DNA of 64,000 nt from Montanilutibacter psychrotolerans (GTDB lineage Bacteria > Pseudomonadota > Gammaproteobacteria > Xanthomonadales > Xanthomonadaceae): positions 62,001 through 126,000 of the forward strand of contig NZ_RIBS01000004.1 in assembly GCF_003719825.1 (NCBI RefSeq). Reading direction: 5' to 3'. Made by a program: the position numbers and the translations under genes. The notes beneath the pieces were generated by a model. That model saw nothing but the letters and a program-made list of their open reading frames with translations. It was not told the DNA's origin and made no database searches. Positions 35,047 to 44,352 of the stretch are shown here, one piece after another; position 1 is the stretch's first letter, and each line of letters begins with the position of its first letter.

Positions 35047-35796
35047 TCATCGGAACAGCAGCGCCGACATCACGAAATTGAGCATCAGCATCAGCAGCGA
35101 GGCGTTGACCACGGCCTTGGTGGTCGCCACCGACGTGCCCTCGATGGTCGGCTCGGCGTGGAAGCCCACGTAGGACGCAACCAGCGCCGCGGTGCCGCCG
35201 AACACGGCCGACTTCATCAGCGCCACGCAGAAGTCGTCGACGAAGTCGACGCTGTCGCGCAGCACCGGCCAGAAGTAGCCCGGGTCCAGTCCGATCACGT
35301 GCACCGCCTCGAAGTAGCTGGCGCTGATCGCGAAGCTGCAAAACAGCCCGGTCAGCAGCGGCACGCAGATCACCGCGGCCCAGAAGCGCGGCACCACCGC
35401 CTTCTTGACCGGATCGATCGCCATCAGCCCGAGTGCGGTGACCTGGTCGGTGGCGCGCATCAGGCCCAGCTCGGCCGCGATCGACGAACCGGCGCGGCCG
35501 ATGAACAGCAGCGCGGTCAGCACCGGACCCAGCTCGCGGTACAGCGACAGGCCCAGCAGCGTGGCCAGCGAATTGCTGGCGCCGAATTTCTCGAACGCCC
35601 GGTAGCCCTGCAACGTCAGCACCAGGCCGACGAACGCGCCGCCGACGGCGATGATGGGCAGCGAGCGGCCGCCGATCTTGTAGATCTCGCGCACGAGTTC
35701 GCGGAAGAAGTCCGCGTCGGGCTTCGACGCGCGCAGCACCGACAAGGTGAACAGGCCAGCACGACCGAGCGAGCGGGTAGCAGCGACGAAGGGCAT
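35047..35796 (-). CDS. mlaE: ABC permease MlaE
   Basis: A 249-residue inner-membrane permease of the phospholipid ABC transporter. Five hydrophobic segments are visible. Family motifs are IGGRSLPIIAVGGAFVGLVLTLQGY, LFIGRAGSSIAAELGLM, the EQ-loop-like ATDQVTALGLMAIDPVK and VGFHAEPTIEGTSVATTKAVV. The ATG at 35796 shares one base with the mlaF stop, so the two are tightly coupled. The match to MlaE across the full length is clear. Confidence 0.96.
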   Translation of the reverse strand: MPFVAATRSLGRAGLFTLSVLRASKPDADFFRELVREIYKIGGRSLPIIAVGGAFVGLVLTLQGYRAFEKFGASNSLATLLGLSLYRELGPVLTALLFIGRAGSSIAAELGLMRATDQVTALGLMAIDPVKKAVVPRFWAAVICVPLLTGLFCSFAISASYFEAVHVIGLDPGYFWPVLRDSVDFVDDFCVALMKSAVFGGTAALVASYVGFHAEPTIEGTSVATTKAVVNASLLMLMLNFVMSALLFR

Positions 35797-36614
35797 CAGA
35801 TGACTCCCGCCGGTGCATTCCCGGTGAGCGCGGAATCGGCGAAGCGTGGCGCGGCATCGAAATGGATCGGGCCGTCCGGTTCGCCGCGCAGGAATTGCCG
35901 CACCAGCGGATCGGTGCTGGTCTCCAGCTCGGCGGGTGAGCCCGAGAACACGATCGCGCCGTTGGCGATCACGACCGCATGGTCGGCGACCGGCAGGGTT
36001 TCGTGGACGTGGTGGGTAACGATGATGCTGGTCAGGCCCAGGGTGTCGTTGAGCCGGCGCACCAGGTCCATGACCACGCCGCTGGCGATGGGGTCCAGAC
36101 CGGTCAGCGGCTCGTCGTAGATCATCAACGGTGGATCGAGCGCGAGCGCGCGGGCCAGCGCGACACGACGCGCCATGCCGCCGGACAACTCGCGCGGAAA
36201 CGCGTCGGCGGCGGCGCGCAGGCCGACCGCGTGCAACTTCATGCGCACCAGCCGGGCGATCACGGCGGCCGGCAGGTCGGTGTGCGCGCGCAGCGGCAGG
36301 GCGACGTTCTCGGCGGCCGTGAGATCGGTCAGCAGGCCGTTGCCCTGCAGCAGCACGCCGATGCCCTTGCGCAACTCCAGCAGTGCGCGCTTGGCCTGCG
36401 GGACCACCTGGCCGAGCACTTCGACGGTGCCGGCGGCGGGCGCCAACTCGCCGGTCAATGCCGCAAGCAGGGTCGACTTGCCACTGCCGGAGGGCCCGAG
36501 CACCGCGATGACCTGCCCGCGCGGCACGCTGAGGTTGATGTCGCGCAGCACCGTGCGCCCACCCCGGTCGAGGCGGACGTCGGTCAGTCGGACAATGGGC
36601 GTGGCGTCGGTCAT
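35796..36614 (-). CDS. mlaF: ABC ATPase MlaF
   Basis: A 272-residue ATPase that powers phospholipid transport. Walker A is GPSGSGKST, the signature is LSGGMARRVALARAL, Walker B is LMIYDEP, and the switch histidine is in IIVTHHVHE. The C-terminal extension past residue 240, which in the family reaches the partner subunit, is present. Two ATGs are possible: 36614 (MTDATPIVRL), preferred by family alignment, and 36629, five codons upstream. It is the first gene of mlaFEDCBA. A palindrome and a GACAAT -10 candidate lie upstream. Confidence 0.95.
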   Translation of the reverse strand: MTDATPIVRLTDVRLDRGGRTVLRDINLSVPRGQVIAVLGPSGSGKSTLLAALTGELAPAAGTVEVLGQVVPQAKRALLELRKGIGVLLQGNGLLTDLTAAENVALPLRAHTDLPAAVIARLVRMKLHAVGLRAAADAFPRELSGGMARRVALARALALDPPLMIYDEPLTGLDPIASGVVMDLVRRLNDTLGLTSIIVTHHVHETLPVADHAVVIANGAIVFSGSPAELETSTDPLVRQFLRGEPDGPIHFDAAPRFADSALTGNAPAGVI

Positions 36615-36982
36615 CCGGTCTCGATTCATGGCGCCAAATGGCGCAAAGCGGCGGCAGCTTGGCGGTGCTGGCCTGAACGGGCTTGTAGCGGCCGCGCATT
36701 GTCGCAGAGTCGGCCGCGGGGCTCGCGATGGGGCCTTCGGGCGGCCTGGCACGTGTCGCCGCGCACCGGCCCGGGTGGGGCGGGCTGCCGCCGCGTGGGC
36801 GGCGCGGTATTCGCGACCGGCGCGCACCCGGTCGCCGCGAACGGGTTGTTGCGAGTTCGCCCGGCCCGAGGCCGCTCCCGAGCCTCGCCGCGCGTTTCCT
36901 ACGCAGCGTCGCGGGCTTGCCCGACACGCACAAGCACTCCCGCGTCTCACCGCCTGCGACGCGCTCGGTCACAATGGTGCAC
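36615..36982. promoter_or_regulatory. mlaF-recC divergent intergenic region
   Basis: This 368-bp GC-rich gap holds no convincing gene. Visible signals are a palindrome GCGCCA-AA-TGGCGC (36631-36644) next to the mlaF start, a minus-strand -10 candidate GACAAT (36698-36703), and a plus-strand -10 candidate CACAAT (36970-36975) 7 bases before the recC ATG. No SOS box is seen. The rest shows nothing I can name. Confidence 0.4.
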
Positions 36983-39900
36983 ATGCCTGCGCACCCGGAC
37001 TTCCGCCTCTACCACTCCAATTCATTGGAAGTGCTGGCGGGGCTGCTGGCCGACGAACTGCGCAGCCCCGCGCCCGGGCAGGCACTGCTGGCGCCGGACC
37101 TGGTGCTCATCCCGCAGGTGGCGATGCGCCGCTGGTTGCAGGCCACGCTCGCGCAGCAGCACGGCATCGCGGCCAATCTGGAGTTCCTGACGCCCGGCGA
37201 GTTCGTGCAGCGCGCGCTGGACGCCAATGTCGCCGGACGCGACGAGGACCTCGATGCGCAGGCCTTGCAGTGGCGCCTTTACGCGGCCCTGACCGACCCC
37301 GCCGTGCTGCGCGATCCGGCGCTGCGGCCGCTGCGCGGCTACCTCGGCGGCAACGGCGATCCGCTCAAGCCCTGGTCGCTGGCGGCCGAGCTGTCCTCGG
37401 TGTACGAGAAGTACCAGGCCTGGCGCCGCGACTGGCTGCTCGGCTGGGAGGCCGGGCAAGGCCCGCGCGACCCGCAGGCGGCGCTGTGGCGTCGCGTCGC
37501 CGGTGGTGGCCGGCACCGCGCCCGGCGCATCGACGACTACCTGCGCGGCCACGCCGACGATACGGCGCCGCTGCCGCGCGGTCTGCCGTCCCGGCTGTTC
37601 GCCTTCGCCACCCTCAACGTGTCCCCCGACGTCCTGCGCGTGATTGCCACCCAGGCGCGCGTGGGCGTGTTGCACTTCTACCTGCCCACCCCCACCCGCT
37701 CCTACTGGGGCGATCTGCAGACACTGGGCGAGCGGTTGCGCCATGAGGCCGCCGACCCGTTTGCCTCCGCCGACGGGGAGAACCCGTTGCTGCAGGGCTG
37801 GGGCGCGTCCGGCCGCGACTTCATGGCCGTGCTGGGCAGCTACGAGGTGGTGCACCCGTCGGGCGAGATCGCTGCCTACGACGACCCCGAGCAGCGTGAG
37901 GGCGGCCTGCCGCTGGCGCAGGGCGGGCTCGCCGACAGCCTGCTCAAGCGCCTGCAGTGCGACCTGTTCCATCGCCGGCCCGCGCCTGACGTGCCCCCGC
38001 TTGACCACGTCGACCGCCACGACCCCAGCCTGCAGGTGCATGCCTGCCACACCCGCCTGCGCGAGATGCAGGTGCTGCACGACCGGTTGCGCGGTCTGCT
38101 CGAACCCGACTCACCGGAAGGCCGCCGGTTCGACCCGCCGTTGCAGGCGCGCGAAATCGCCGTGCTGGCGCCCGACATCGATCCGTACGTTCCCTACATC
38201 GACGCGGTGTTCGGCGCGCTCGCCGGCGGTCCGGACTTCATCCCGTACGCGCTGGCCGACACCAGCCCGCTGGCGGGCGAGCCGCTGGCCGAGGTGTTCC
38301 TGCGCCTGCTTGCGCTGCCGGTGTCGCGCTTCGGCCTCAACGAGATCCTCGACCTGCTCGCCAGCCCGCCGATCCTGGCCGCCGCACACCTCACCGGTTC
38401 CGACCTCGAGCGACTGCACGCCTGGTTGCGCGTTGCCGGCGCGCGCTGGGGCATCGACGCCGGTCAGCGCGCGCGCCACCAGGCGCCGCGCGACGATGCC
38501 TACACCTGGGTTTTCGCGCTGGACCGCCTGCTGCTCGGTCACGCCAGCGGCGACGACGGCGACATCGCCGGCGTTGCGCCATGGCCGGACCTCGAGGGCG
38601 GCGGGCTTGCCGCGCTCGACACGCTGATCCGCTTGTTGCGCGTGCTGGCGCGGTACGAACGCGCCTTCGGTGAAGCCATGCCCGCCGCGCAGTGGCGCGA
38701 ACGCCTGCTTGGGCTGCTCGACGCGCTGTTGCCGCAACCGCCGCAGGACCCCGCCGACCAGCGCGCACTGGAGCGCCTGCGTGGCCACATCGACGGCTTC
38801 GCCGATGCCGCGCGGCGGGCCGGTTTCGAGGGCCCGGTGCCATCGGACGTGGTGCGCGCGCACTTCGGGGCGCAACTGGCCGAGGCGGACACGCGCGCGC
38901 CGCTGCTGACCGGCGGCATCAGTTTCGGGCGCATGGTGCCACTGCGGCTGCTGCCGTTCCGGGTGATCTGCGTGCTCGGCATGAACGATGGCGACTACCC
39001 GCGCCGCGATCCCGCCGCCGGCCTCAACCAGCTGACCGCCGAACTGGGCACTGACCGCCGCCGCCACGGCGACCGCTCGTTGCGCGACGACGACCGCTTC
39101 CTGTTCCTGCAACTGTTCGCGTCGGCTACGGACGTGTTCTATCTCAGCTACCTCGGCGCCGACCCGCGCGACGGCAGTACGCGCCAGCCTTCGTTGCTGG
39201 TGACCGAGCTGCTCGACGTCGCCAGTCGCCACCACGTCGATGCCGACGCCGCCCGTCGCGCCCTGGTTGTGCATCACCCGTTGCAACCGTTTGCCGCGGC
39301 CGCGTTCGGCGCCGGCGACGGCCAGGACGGCGACGAGCCGCGCCGCTTCAGCTACCGCGGAGAATGGCACCCGGCGGCCAACCGCACGGGCGCTCCCCGC
39401 CGCGAACTTGGCCGCTGGCTGGACGCGCCGTTGCCGGCCGTGGAGGCCGCCGCGACGGTGTCGCTGACCGAGCTGCGCGGCTTCCTGCGCGACCCCGCCG
39501 ACGCGTTCCTGCGCCAGCGCCTGGCCATCCGTCTGCCCGAGACCGCTGACGCGGTCGACGACTGCGATCCGCTCGCCCCGCCCCCCCGGGGGCTGCAGCG
39601 CTGGCAGCTGCAGCAGGCAGTGTTCGATGCCTGCGTGGAAGGCGTGCACGGCGACCTGCACCGCCGCCTGCGCGCCCGTGCACTGCTGCCATCCGGGCCG
39701 CTGGGCGAGCGCCAGCTCAGCGGCCTGCTCGCGCAGGTGCAGCCGTATGCCGACGCGTTCGTGCACTGGCGCGGCGATGACGCGCCGACATCGCAGGCAT
39801 TCGATCTCGACGTCGACGGCGTTCGCTTGCACGGCCGCATCGAGCAGCTGTATCGCAACGGCCTGGCGCGCTTCCGCTTCGACACCCTGCACGGCCCCGC

Positions 39901-40363
39901 GCAGATCACGCACGGCCTCGACTGGCTGGTGCTGGCCGCGCTCGGCGACGGCCGCGCCCTGGCGCAGTTCTGCGACACCGGTCGCGGGCCGGGCCCGCTG
40001 CTGCGCCCGACGGGCATGGCCACGGCTCCGCGCGAGGCGCTGGCCGCGCTGCTGCGCCTGCGCGCACGTGGCCTGTGCGAGCCGCTGCCATTCGCCCCGC
40101 GCGCCGGCTGGCTCTGGTACGACGGCCAGGCGCGGATTGCCGCGGGCGAACAACCCCGCGCCAACAGCAGCACTCCCTGGCAGCGCGCGCACGACCAGTG
40201 GCACGCCGAGCGCGGCTTCAGCGAAGGCGGCACCGACAGCGCGCGGCTGGCCTTGCGCGGTCGCAATCCGTTCGACGATGCCGAACTGGGCGAAGACTTC
40301 CGCGCAATCGCCCGCATCGTGTTCGACGCGGTGGTGCACGGCCGCGACGGAGAGGCCGCATGA
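36983..40363 (+). CDS. recC: Exodeoxyribonuclease V gamma subunit RecC
   Basis: A 1,126-residue subunit of the RecBCD helicase-nuclease, which splits the strands and recognises Chi. The N-terminus FRLYHSNSLEVLAGLLADEL is the RecC signature, and LIPQVAMRRWLQATLAQQHGI and LFAFATLNVSPDVL are further family blocks. The C-terminal section has the inactive nuclease-like fold, without a DYK motif. The start at 36983 is supported by a -10 hexamer 7 bases upstream; an in-frame ATG at 36974 overlaps that element and is less likely. The stop overlaps recB (ATGA, 40360-40363). Confidence 0.95.
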   Translation: MPAHPDFRLYHSNSLEVLAGLLADELRSPAPGQALLAPDLVLIPQVAMRRWLQATLAQQHGIAANLEFLTPGEFVQRALDANVAGRDEDLDAQALQWRLYAALTDPAVLRDPALRPLRGYLGGNGDPLKPWSLAAELSSVYEKYQAWRRDWLLGWEAGQGPRDPQAALWRRVAGGGRHRARRIDDYLRGHADDTAPLPRGLPSRLFAFATLNVSPDVLRVIATQARVGVLHFYLPTPTRSYWGDLQTLGERLRHEAADPFASADGENPLLQGWGASGRDFMAVLGSYEVVHPSGEIAAYDDPEQREGGLPLAQGGLADSLLKRLQCDLFHRRPAPDVPPLDHVDRHDPSLQVHACHTRLREMQVLHDRLRGLLEPDSPEGRRFDPPLQAREIAVLAPDIDPYVPYIDAVFGALAGGPDFIPYALADTSPLAGEPLAEVFLRLLALPVSRFGLNEILDLLASPPILAAAHLTGSDLERLHAWLRVAGARWGIDAGQRARHQAPRDDAYTWVFALDRLLLGHASGDDGDIAGVAPWPDLEGGGLAALDTLIRLLRVLARYERAFGEAMPAAQWRERLLGLLDALLPQPPQDPADQRALERLRGHIDGFADAARRAGFEGPVPSDVVRAHFGAQLAEADTRAPLLTGGISFGRMVPLRLLPFRVICVLGMNDGDYPRRDPAAGLNQLTAELGTDRRRHGDRSLRDDDRFLFLQLFASATDVFYLSYLGADPRDGSTRQPSLLVTELLDVASRHHVDADAARRALVVHHPLQPFAAAAFGAGDGQDGDEPRRFSYRGEWHPAANRTGAPRRELGRWLDAPLPAVEAAATVSLTELRGFLRDPADAFLRQRLAIRLPETADAVDDCDPLAPPPRGLQRWQLQQAVFDACVEGVHGDLHRRLRARALLPSGPLGERQLSGLLAQVQPYADAFVHWRGDDAPTSQAFDLDVDGVRLHGRIEQLYRNGLARFRFDTLHGPAQITHGLDWLVLAALGDGRALAQFCDTGRGPGPLLRPTGMATAPREALAALLRLRARGLCEPLPFAPRAGWLWYDGQARIAAGEQPRANSSTPWQRAHDQWHAERGFSEGGTDSARLALRGRNPFDDAELGEDFRAIARIVFDAVVHGRDGEAA

Positions 40364-43300
40364 ACCTCGCCGCCGCACCGCTCGACCCCGCCGATGCCTA
40401 CCTCGACATAGCGCTCGACGGCGTGCAGCTGATCGAGGCCAGCGCCGGCACGGGCAAGACCTTCACCTTGGCCACCCTGGTCACCCGCCTGGTGGTGGAG
40501 CGCGGGCTGCGGCTGGGCGAGATCCTCGCGGTGACCTTCACCGAGGCCGCCACCCAGGAGCTGCGCGCCCGCCTGCGCAAGCGCCTCGTGCTGGCCGCAG
40601 ACATTGCCGGGCGGCTGGTCGCCAATCCCGATGACGATGGCGATCCCGTCGCCGTCGCTGCCGACGACCCCGAAACCACGCTGACCGCGCAGATCATCCG
40701 CCGCCAGTTGCTGCGCGAGGACGGCGCCAGCCTGCGCGCGCGGTTGCGTCGCGCCGAACACGAGATCGACCTGGCCGCGACGTTCACCATCCACGGCTTC
40801 TGCGCTCGCGTGCTGACCGAGCACACCCTGCAGACCGGCCAGGCGTTCGCACCGCCCACCCTGGTCGGCAGCGAGCGCGACCTGCACGACGAACTCGCCG
40901 CCGATCTGTGGCGCACGCACGGCGCGCAGGCCCACGAAGCCGACCTGCTGCACGTGCTGTGGAGCGGTCCGGACGCGCTGGCACAGGATCTGGGCGCCCT
41001 GATGCGGGCGGCAAGGTTGCTGCCGGCGCGACCTGTCGACAGCCCCGATCCGCGATCCGGACTGCAGCAGTCGTTCGAGAATCTGCTCGATGCGCACGCT
41101 CGCCATGGCGAACAGGCACGCACCGATCTCGACGGCGCCATCGCCGCCAAGCACATCGACGGCCGCAAGGCGCGCCCGGCCAGTTACGACAAGGCCTGGG
41201 ACGCGCTTGCGACCGGCCTGCGCAACGGCCGTCTGGCGCACGACGACGATCACCTCGACAAGCTGACCCCGGTGCGGCTTCGCGAGTGCGCCAAGGCCGG
41301 CAGCGAGGAACGCTTGCCCCACTCGCCATTGTTCGATGCGCTGGCGCAATGGCTCCAGGCCGACCGCTTGCACCGGCAATGGCTGGCCGAGCAGGCGCTG
41401 CGGTTGCTGCATCACATCCGCCAGGACGCCTCGCTGCGCCTGGCCGAACTCAAGCGCAGTCGCCGGCTGCAAAGCTACGACGATCTCATCGACGGCGTCG
41501 CCGACGCGCTTTGTGGCCCGCACGGCGACGATCTCGCGCGACAGCTGCGTGCCCAGTACGCGATCGCGCTGGTCGACGAATTCCAGGACACCGATACGCG
41601 CCAGTGGGCGATCTTCCGCCGCGTGTTCGGCCACGACGGCGACCGTGCCACGGACGCCGATCTTGCGGCGCTGTCGGCCGAGCAGCGCGACGCGATCGAT
41701 CATGACCCGACGGTGGCCGTGGCCACCCGCGGCGCCGACCCGTCACCCGGCCACGCCACACCGGCACGGTCATCGCCTGCCAGCGACGCCGTGGACGCCA
41801 CGCACCTGGGCGCCGCGCACGATCACGACACGCACGAGCGCGGTGCCGATGCCGACGCCGGCACGATGCAGTCGAACCCGACGCAGTCGAAGGCCGCCGG
41901 CCGCGATGCCAACGCGCCACCGGCCCTGTTCCTGATTGGCGACCCCAAGCAGGCGATCTACGGTTTCCGCGGCGGCGACGTGCACACCTACCTCGCCGCA
42001 CGGGCCACCGCGCGCATCGCCCCACCGCTGGCGCACAACTTCCGCTCCCGTCCCAGCGTGCTGAGGGCCATCCAGGCGCTGTACGAGCAGGCGGGCCCGG
42101 CGGCGTTCGTCGACGAGCGCATCGGCTTCCGCGCGGTCGAGCCCGGCGCGGGAACCAGCGACGCGGACTACCAGCGCGACGGCCAACCCGCGCCGGCCCT
42201 CGTGTTGCGGGTGTTGCCCGGTCCCGGCGGCGGGCGCAGCGGCAAGTCCTGGAGCGCACCGGAGTCGCGTGACCACGCCACCGCCGCGTGCGTGGCCGAA
42301 ATCCACGCCGTGCTCGGCGACGCGCGTGCCGGGCGCGCGCTCATCGGCGCCAAACCGGTGCAACCGGCCGACATCGCGGTGCTGGTGCGCAGCCACAGCG
42401 AGGCCGCGCGCGTGCAGGCTGCGCTGGTCGCGGCCGGCGTGCCTGCCGTGGCGGCCGGCAAACAAAGCCTCTTTGCCTCCGATCAGGCCGGCGAAGCGCT
42501 CGCCGTGCTCGAGGCGCTGCTGCAACCGGCCGACGAAGGCCGCCTGCGCGCGGCGCTGTCCACGGTACTGCTCGGCGTCGACGCCGCCGGCATCGACCGG
42601 CTCGATCACGACGACGACGCCCGCCGCGCGCGTCAGCTGCAGGTGTTGGCATGGCGCGAACGCTGGCAGCGACACGGGCCCCTCGCCCTGCTGTCGGATC
42701 TGTGCGCGACCAACGCCGAGCGCCTGCTCGACCTGCTCGATGGCGAGCGCCGGCTGACCAATCTCATGCAACTGGGCGAACTGCTGCAGCAAGCCGCTGC
42801 GCGGGCGCTGGGCATGCCCGGCCAGGTCGACTGGCTGCGCGGTCGCATCGCCGAAGCCGATCCCAACGACGAACAGCAACTGCTGCGGCTGGAATCGGAC
42901 GCGCGACGCGTGCAGATCCTGACCCTGCACAAGAGCAAGGGCCTGGAGTTCGGTCTGGTGTTCCTGCCGTTCGTGGGCATCGGCCGGAGGGACGAGAAGC
43001 CATCGCGGCAATGCCAGCTGCCGGGCGAGGACGGCCGGGTGCTGCACTGGAAGCTGGGCCGCGACGACGACTCGTCCCGCTGGTCCGAGGCTGTCGCGGC
43101 CAGTGAACGTGAGCAGCGCGCCGAGGACGCGCGCCTGCTCTACGTCGGGCTGACCCGCGCACGCCACGCGCTGTGGCTGGCGCATGGGCCGCTGTTCCGT
43201 GCCGAGGGCACCGCGCTGGCACCGATGCTCGCCGGGCTGGATGGCCTGCGCGGCGATGCCGACATCGTCATCGACGAAAGCCCGCTGCCGGGCCCGTTGC

Positions 43301-44352
43301 CGGCCCTGCCCCCACCGCCAGCCGAGCCGGTGCCCAACGCACGCCAAGCGCGCCGCGTGCTGCCGCGGGACTGGTGGGTGTACAGCTTCACCCAACTCAG
43401 CCAGGCCCATTCCGGCGATCCCGGCGACGGCGGTGCCACCACCGCCGCGGCCCTGGCCGGTGAGCGCCGCGCCGACGACGAACCCGAACTGGCGGCCCTG
43501 GCCGGCGCCGCTGTCGGCGCGGGTGCGACGAGTGCAGGTGCGGGCGCCACCACCGAAGACGCCGGCGCGCCCGACACCTTCGACCGCCGCTTCGGCGGCA
43601 GCCGGTTTGGCAACGTGCTGCACGATGCGCTCGAGCATGTCGACTTCGCGGCCTGGCGACATTGGCGCGGTGGCGCCGCGCCCGCCGGCGAGCACGAACC
43701 GCTGCGTGCCGCCCTGCGCGCCGGCGGTTACGCCGACGCCGACCTCGACGATGGTGTCGCCGAACTCACCCACCTGGTGGGCCAGACCCTGACGGTCGAG
43801 CTGCCCGAAGGCGGGCGCCTGTGCGAGCTGCCGGGCGACGCCCGCCGCGCCGAACTCGAATTCCATTTCGCCCTGCAGCCGACCTCGGTCGATGCCCTGC
43901 TGGCGCTGCTGCACGCCCACGGCGTGCTGCGCGAGCGCCAGGCGTTCGGTGCGCGGCATCGTCTGGAAGGCCTGATGACGGGCAAGATCGACCTGACCTA
44001 CGCCAACGGCGGGCGCTGGTACGTACTGGACTACAAGTCCAATCGCCTGCCCGCCTACGACGCGGCCAGCCTTGCCAGCGCGATGGCACACAGCGAGTAC
44101 GACCTGCAGGCGCTGATCTATACCGTCGCACTGCACCGCTGGCTGCGGTTCCGCCTTGGCGACGCCTACGACTACGCGCGCGATTTCGGCGGGGTGCGTT
44201 ACCTGTTCTGTCGTGGCCTGGATGCGGGCAGCGGCTCGGCCGCCGGCGTCCACGCCGACACGCCGGCGGTCGAACTCATCGACGCCCTCGACAACCTGTT
44301 TGCCGGTCGTGGCAGCAGCGGCCCGCACGCGCCGCGCGGTGGTGACGCATGA
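40360..44352 (+). CDS. recB: Exodeoxyribonuclease V beta subunit RecB, with an inserted linker
   Basis: A 1,330-residue SF1A helicase-nuclease, the 3'-5' motor and nuclease of RecBCD. Motif I is EASAGTGKTFT, motif II VDEFQDTD (Asp406-Glu407), motif III LFLIGDPKQAIYGF, motif V LTLHKSKGLEF and motif VI LLYVGLTRARHALW. The C-terminal nuclease has Asp1211 in GKIDLTY and Asp1224-Tyr-Lys in DYKSN. Between motifs II and III is an extra low-complexity segment, residues 428-520, rich in Asp, Ala, His, Thr and Pro; in E. coli this joint is only a few residues. It is coupled to recC and recD by ATGA overlaps. Confidence 0.95.
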   Translation: MNLAAAPLDPADAYLDIALDGVQLIEASAGTGKTFTLATLVTRLVVERGLRLGEILAVTFTEAATQELRARLRKRLVLAADIAGRLVANPDDDGDPVAVAADDPETTLTAQIIRRQLLREDGASLRARLRRAEHEIDLAATFTIHGFCARVLTEHTLQTGQAFAPPTLVGSERDLHDELAADLWRTHGAQAHEADLLHVLWSGPDALAQDLGALMRAARLLPARPVDSPDPRSGLQQSFENLLDAHARHGEQARTDLDGAIAAKHIDGRKARPASYDKAWDALATGLRNGRLAHDDDHLDKLTPVRLRECAKAGSEERLPHSPLFDALAQWLQADRLHRQWLAEQALRLLHHIRQDASLRLAELKRSRRLQSYDDLIDGVADALCGPHGDDLARQLRAQYAIALVDEFQDTDTRQWAIFRRVFGHDGDRATDADLAALSAEQRDAIDHDPTVAVATRGADPSPGHATPARSSPASDAVDATHLGAAHDHDTHERGADADAGTMQSNPTQSKAAGRDANAPPALFLIGDPKQAIYGFRGGDVHTYLAARATARIAPPLAHNFRSRPSVLRAIQALYEQAGPAAFVDERIGFRAVEPGAGTSDADYQRDGQPAPALVLRVLPGPGGGRSGKSWSAPESRDHATAACVAEIHAVLGDARAGRALIGAKPVQPADIAVLVRSHSEAARVQAALVAAGVPAVAAGKQSLFASDQAGEALAVLEALLQPADEGRLRAALSTVLLGVDAAGIDRLDHDDDARRARQLQVLAWRERWQRHGPLALLSDLCATNAERLLDLLDGERRLTNLMQLGELLQQAAARALGMPGQVDWLRGRIAEADPNDEQQLLRLESDARRVQILTLHKSKGLEFGLVFLPFVGIGRRDEKPSRQCQLPGEDGRVLHWKLGRDDDSSRWSEAVAASEREQRAEDARLLYVGLTRARHALWLAHGPLFRAEGTALAPMLAGLDGLRGDADIVIDESPLPGPLPALPPPPAEPVPNARQARRVLPRDWWVYSFTQLSQAHSGDPGDGGATTAAALAGERRADDEPELAALAGAAVGAGATSAGAGATTEDAGAPDTFDRRFGGSRFGNVLHDALEHVDFAAWRHWRGGAAPAGEHEPLRAALRAGGYADADLDDGVAELTHLVGQTLTVELPEGGRLCELPGDARRAELEFHFALQPTSVDALLALLHAHGVLRERQAFGARHRLEGLMTGKIDLTYANGGRWYVLDYKSNRLPAYDAASLASAMAHSEYDLQALIYTVALHRWLRFRLGDAYDYARDFGGVRYLFCRGLDAGSGSAAGVHADTPAVELIDALDNLFAGRGSSGPHAPRGGDA

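Noticed and set aside
36615-36982. LexA/SOS box upstream of recC
   Set aside because: I looked for a palindromic SOS-type motif and found none; only -10 candidates and one GCGCCA palindrome are present.
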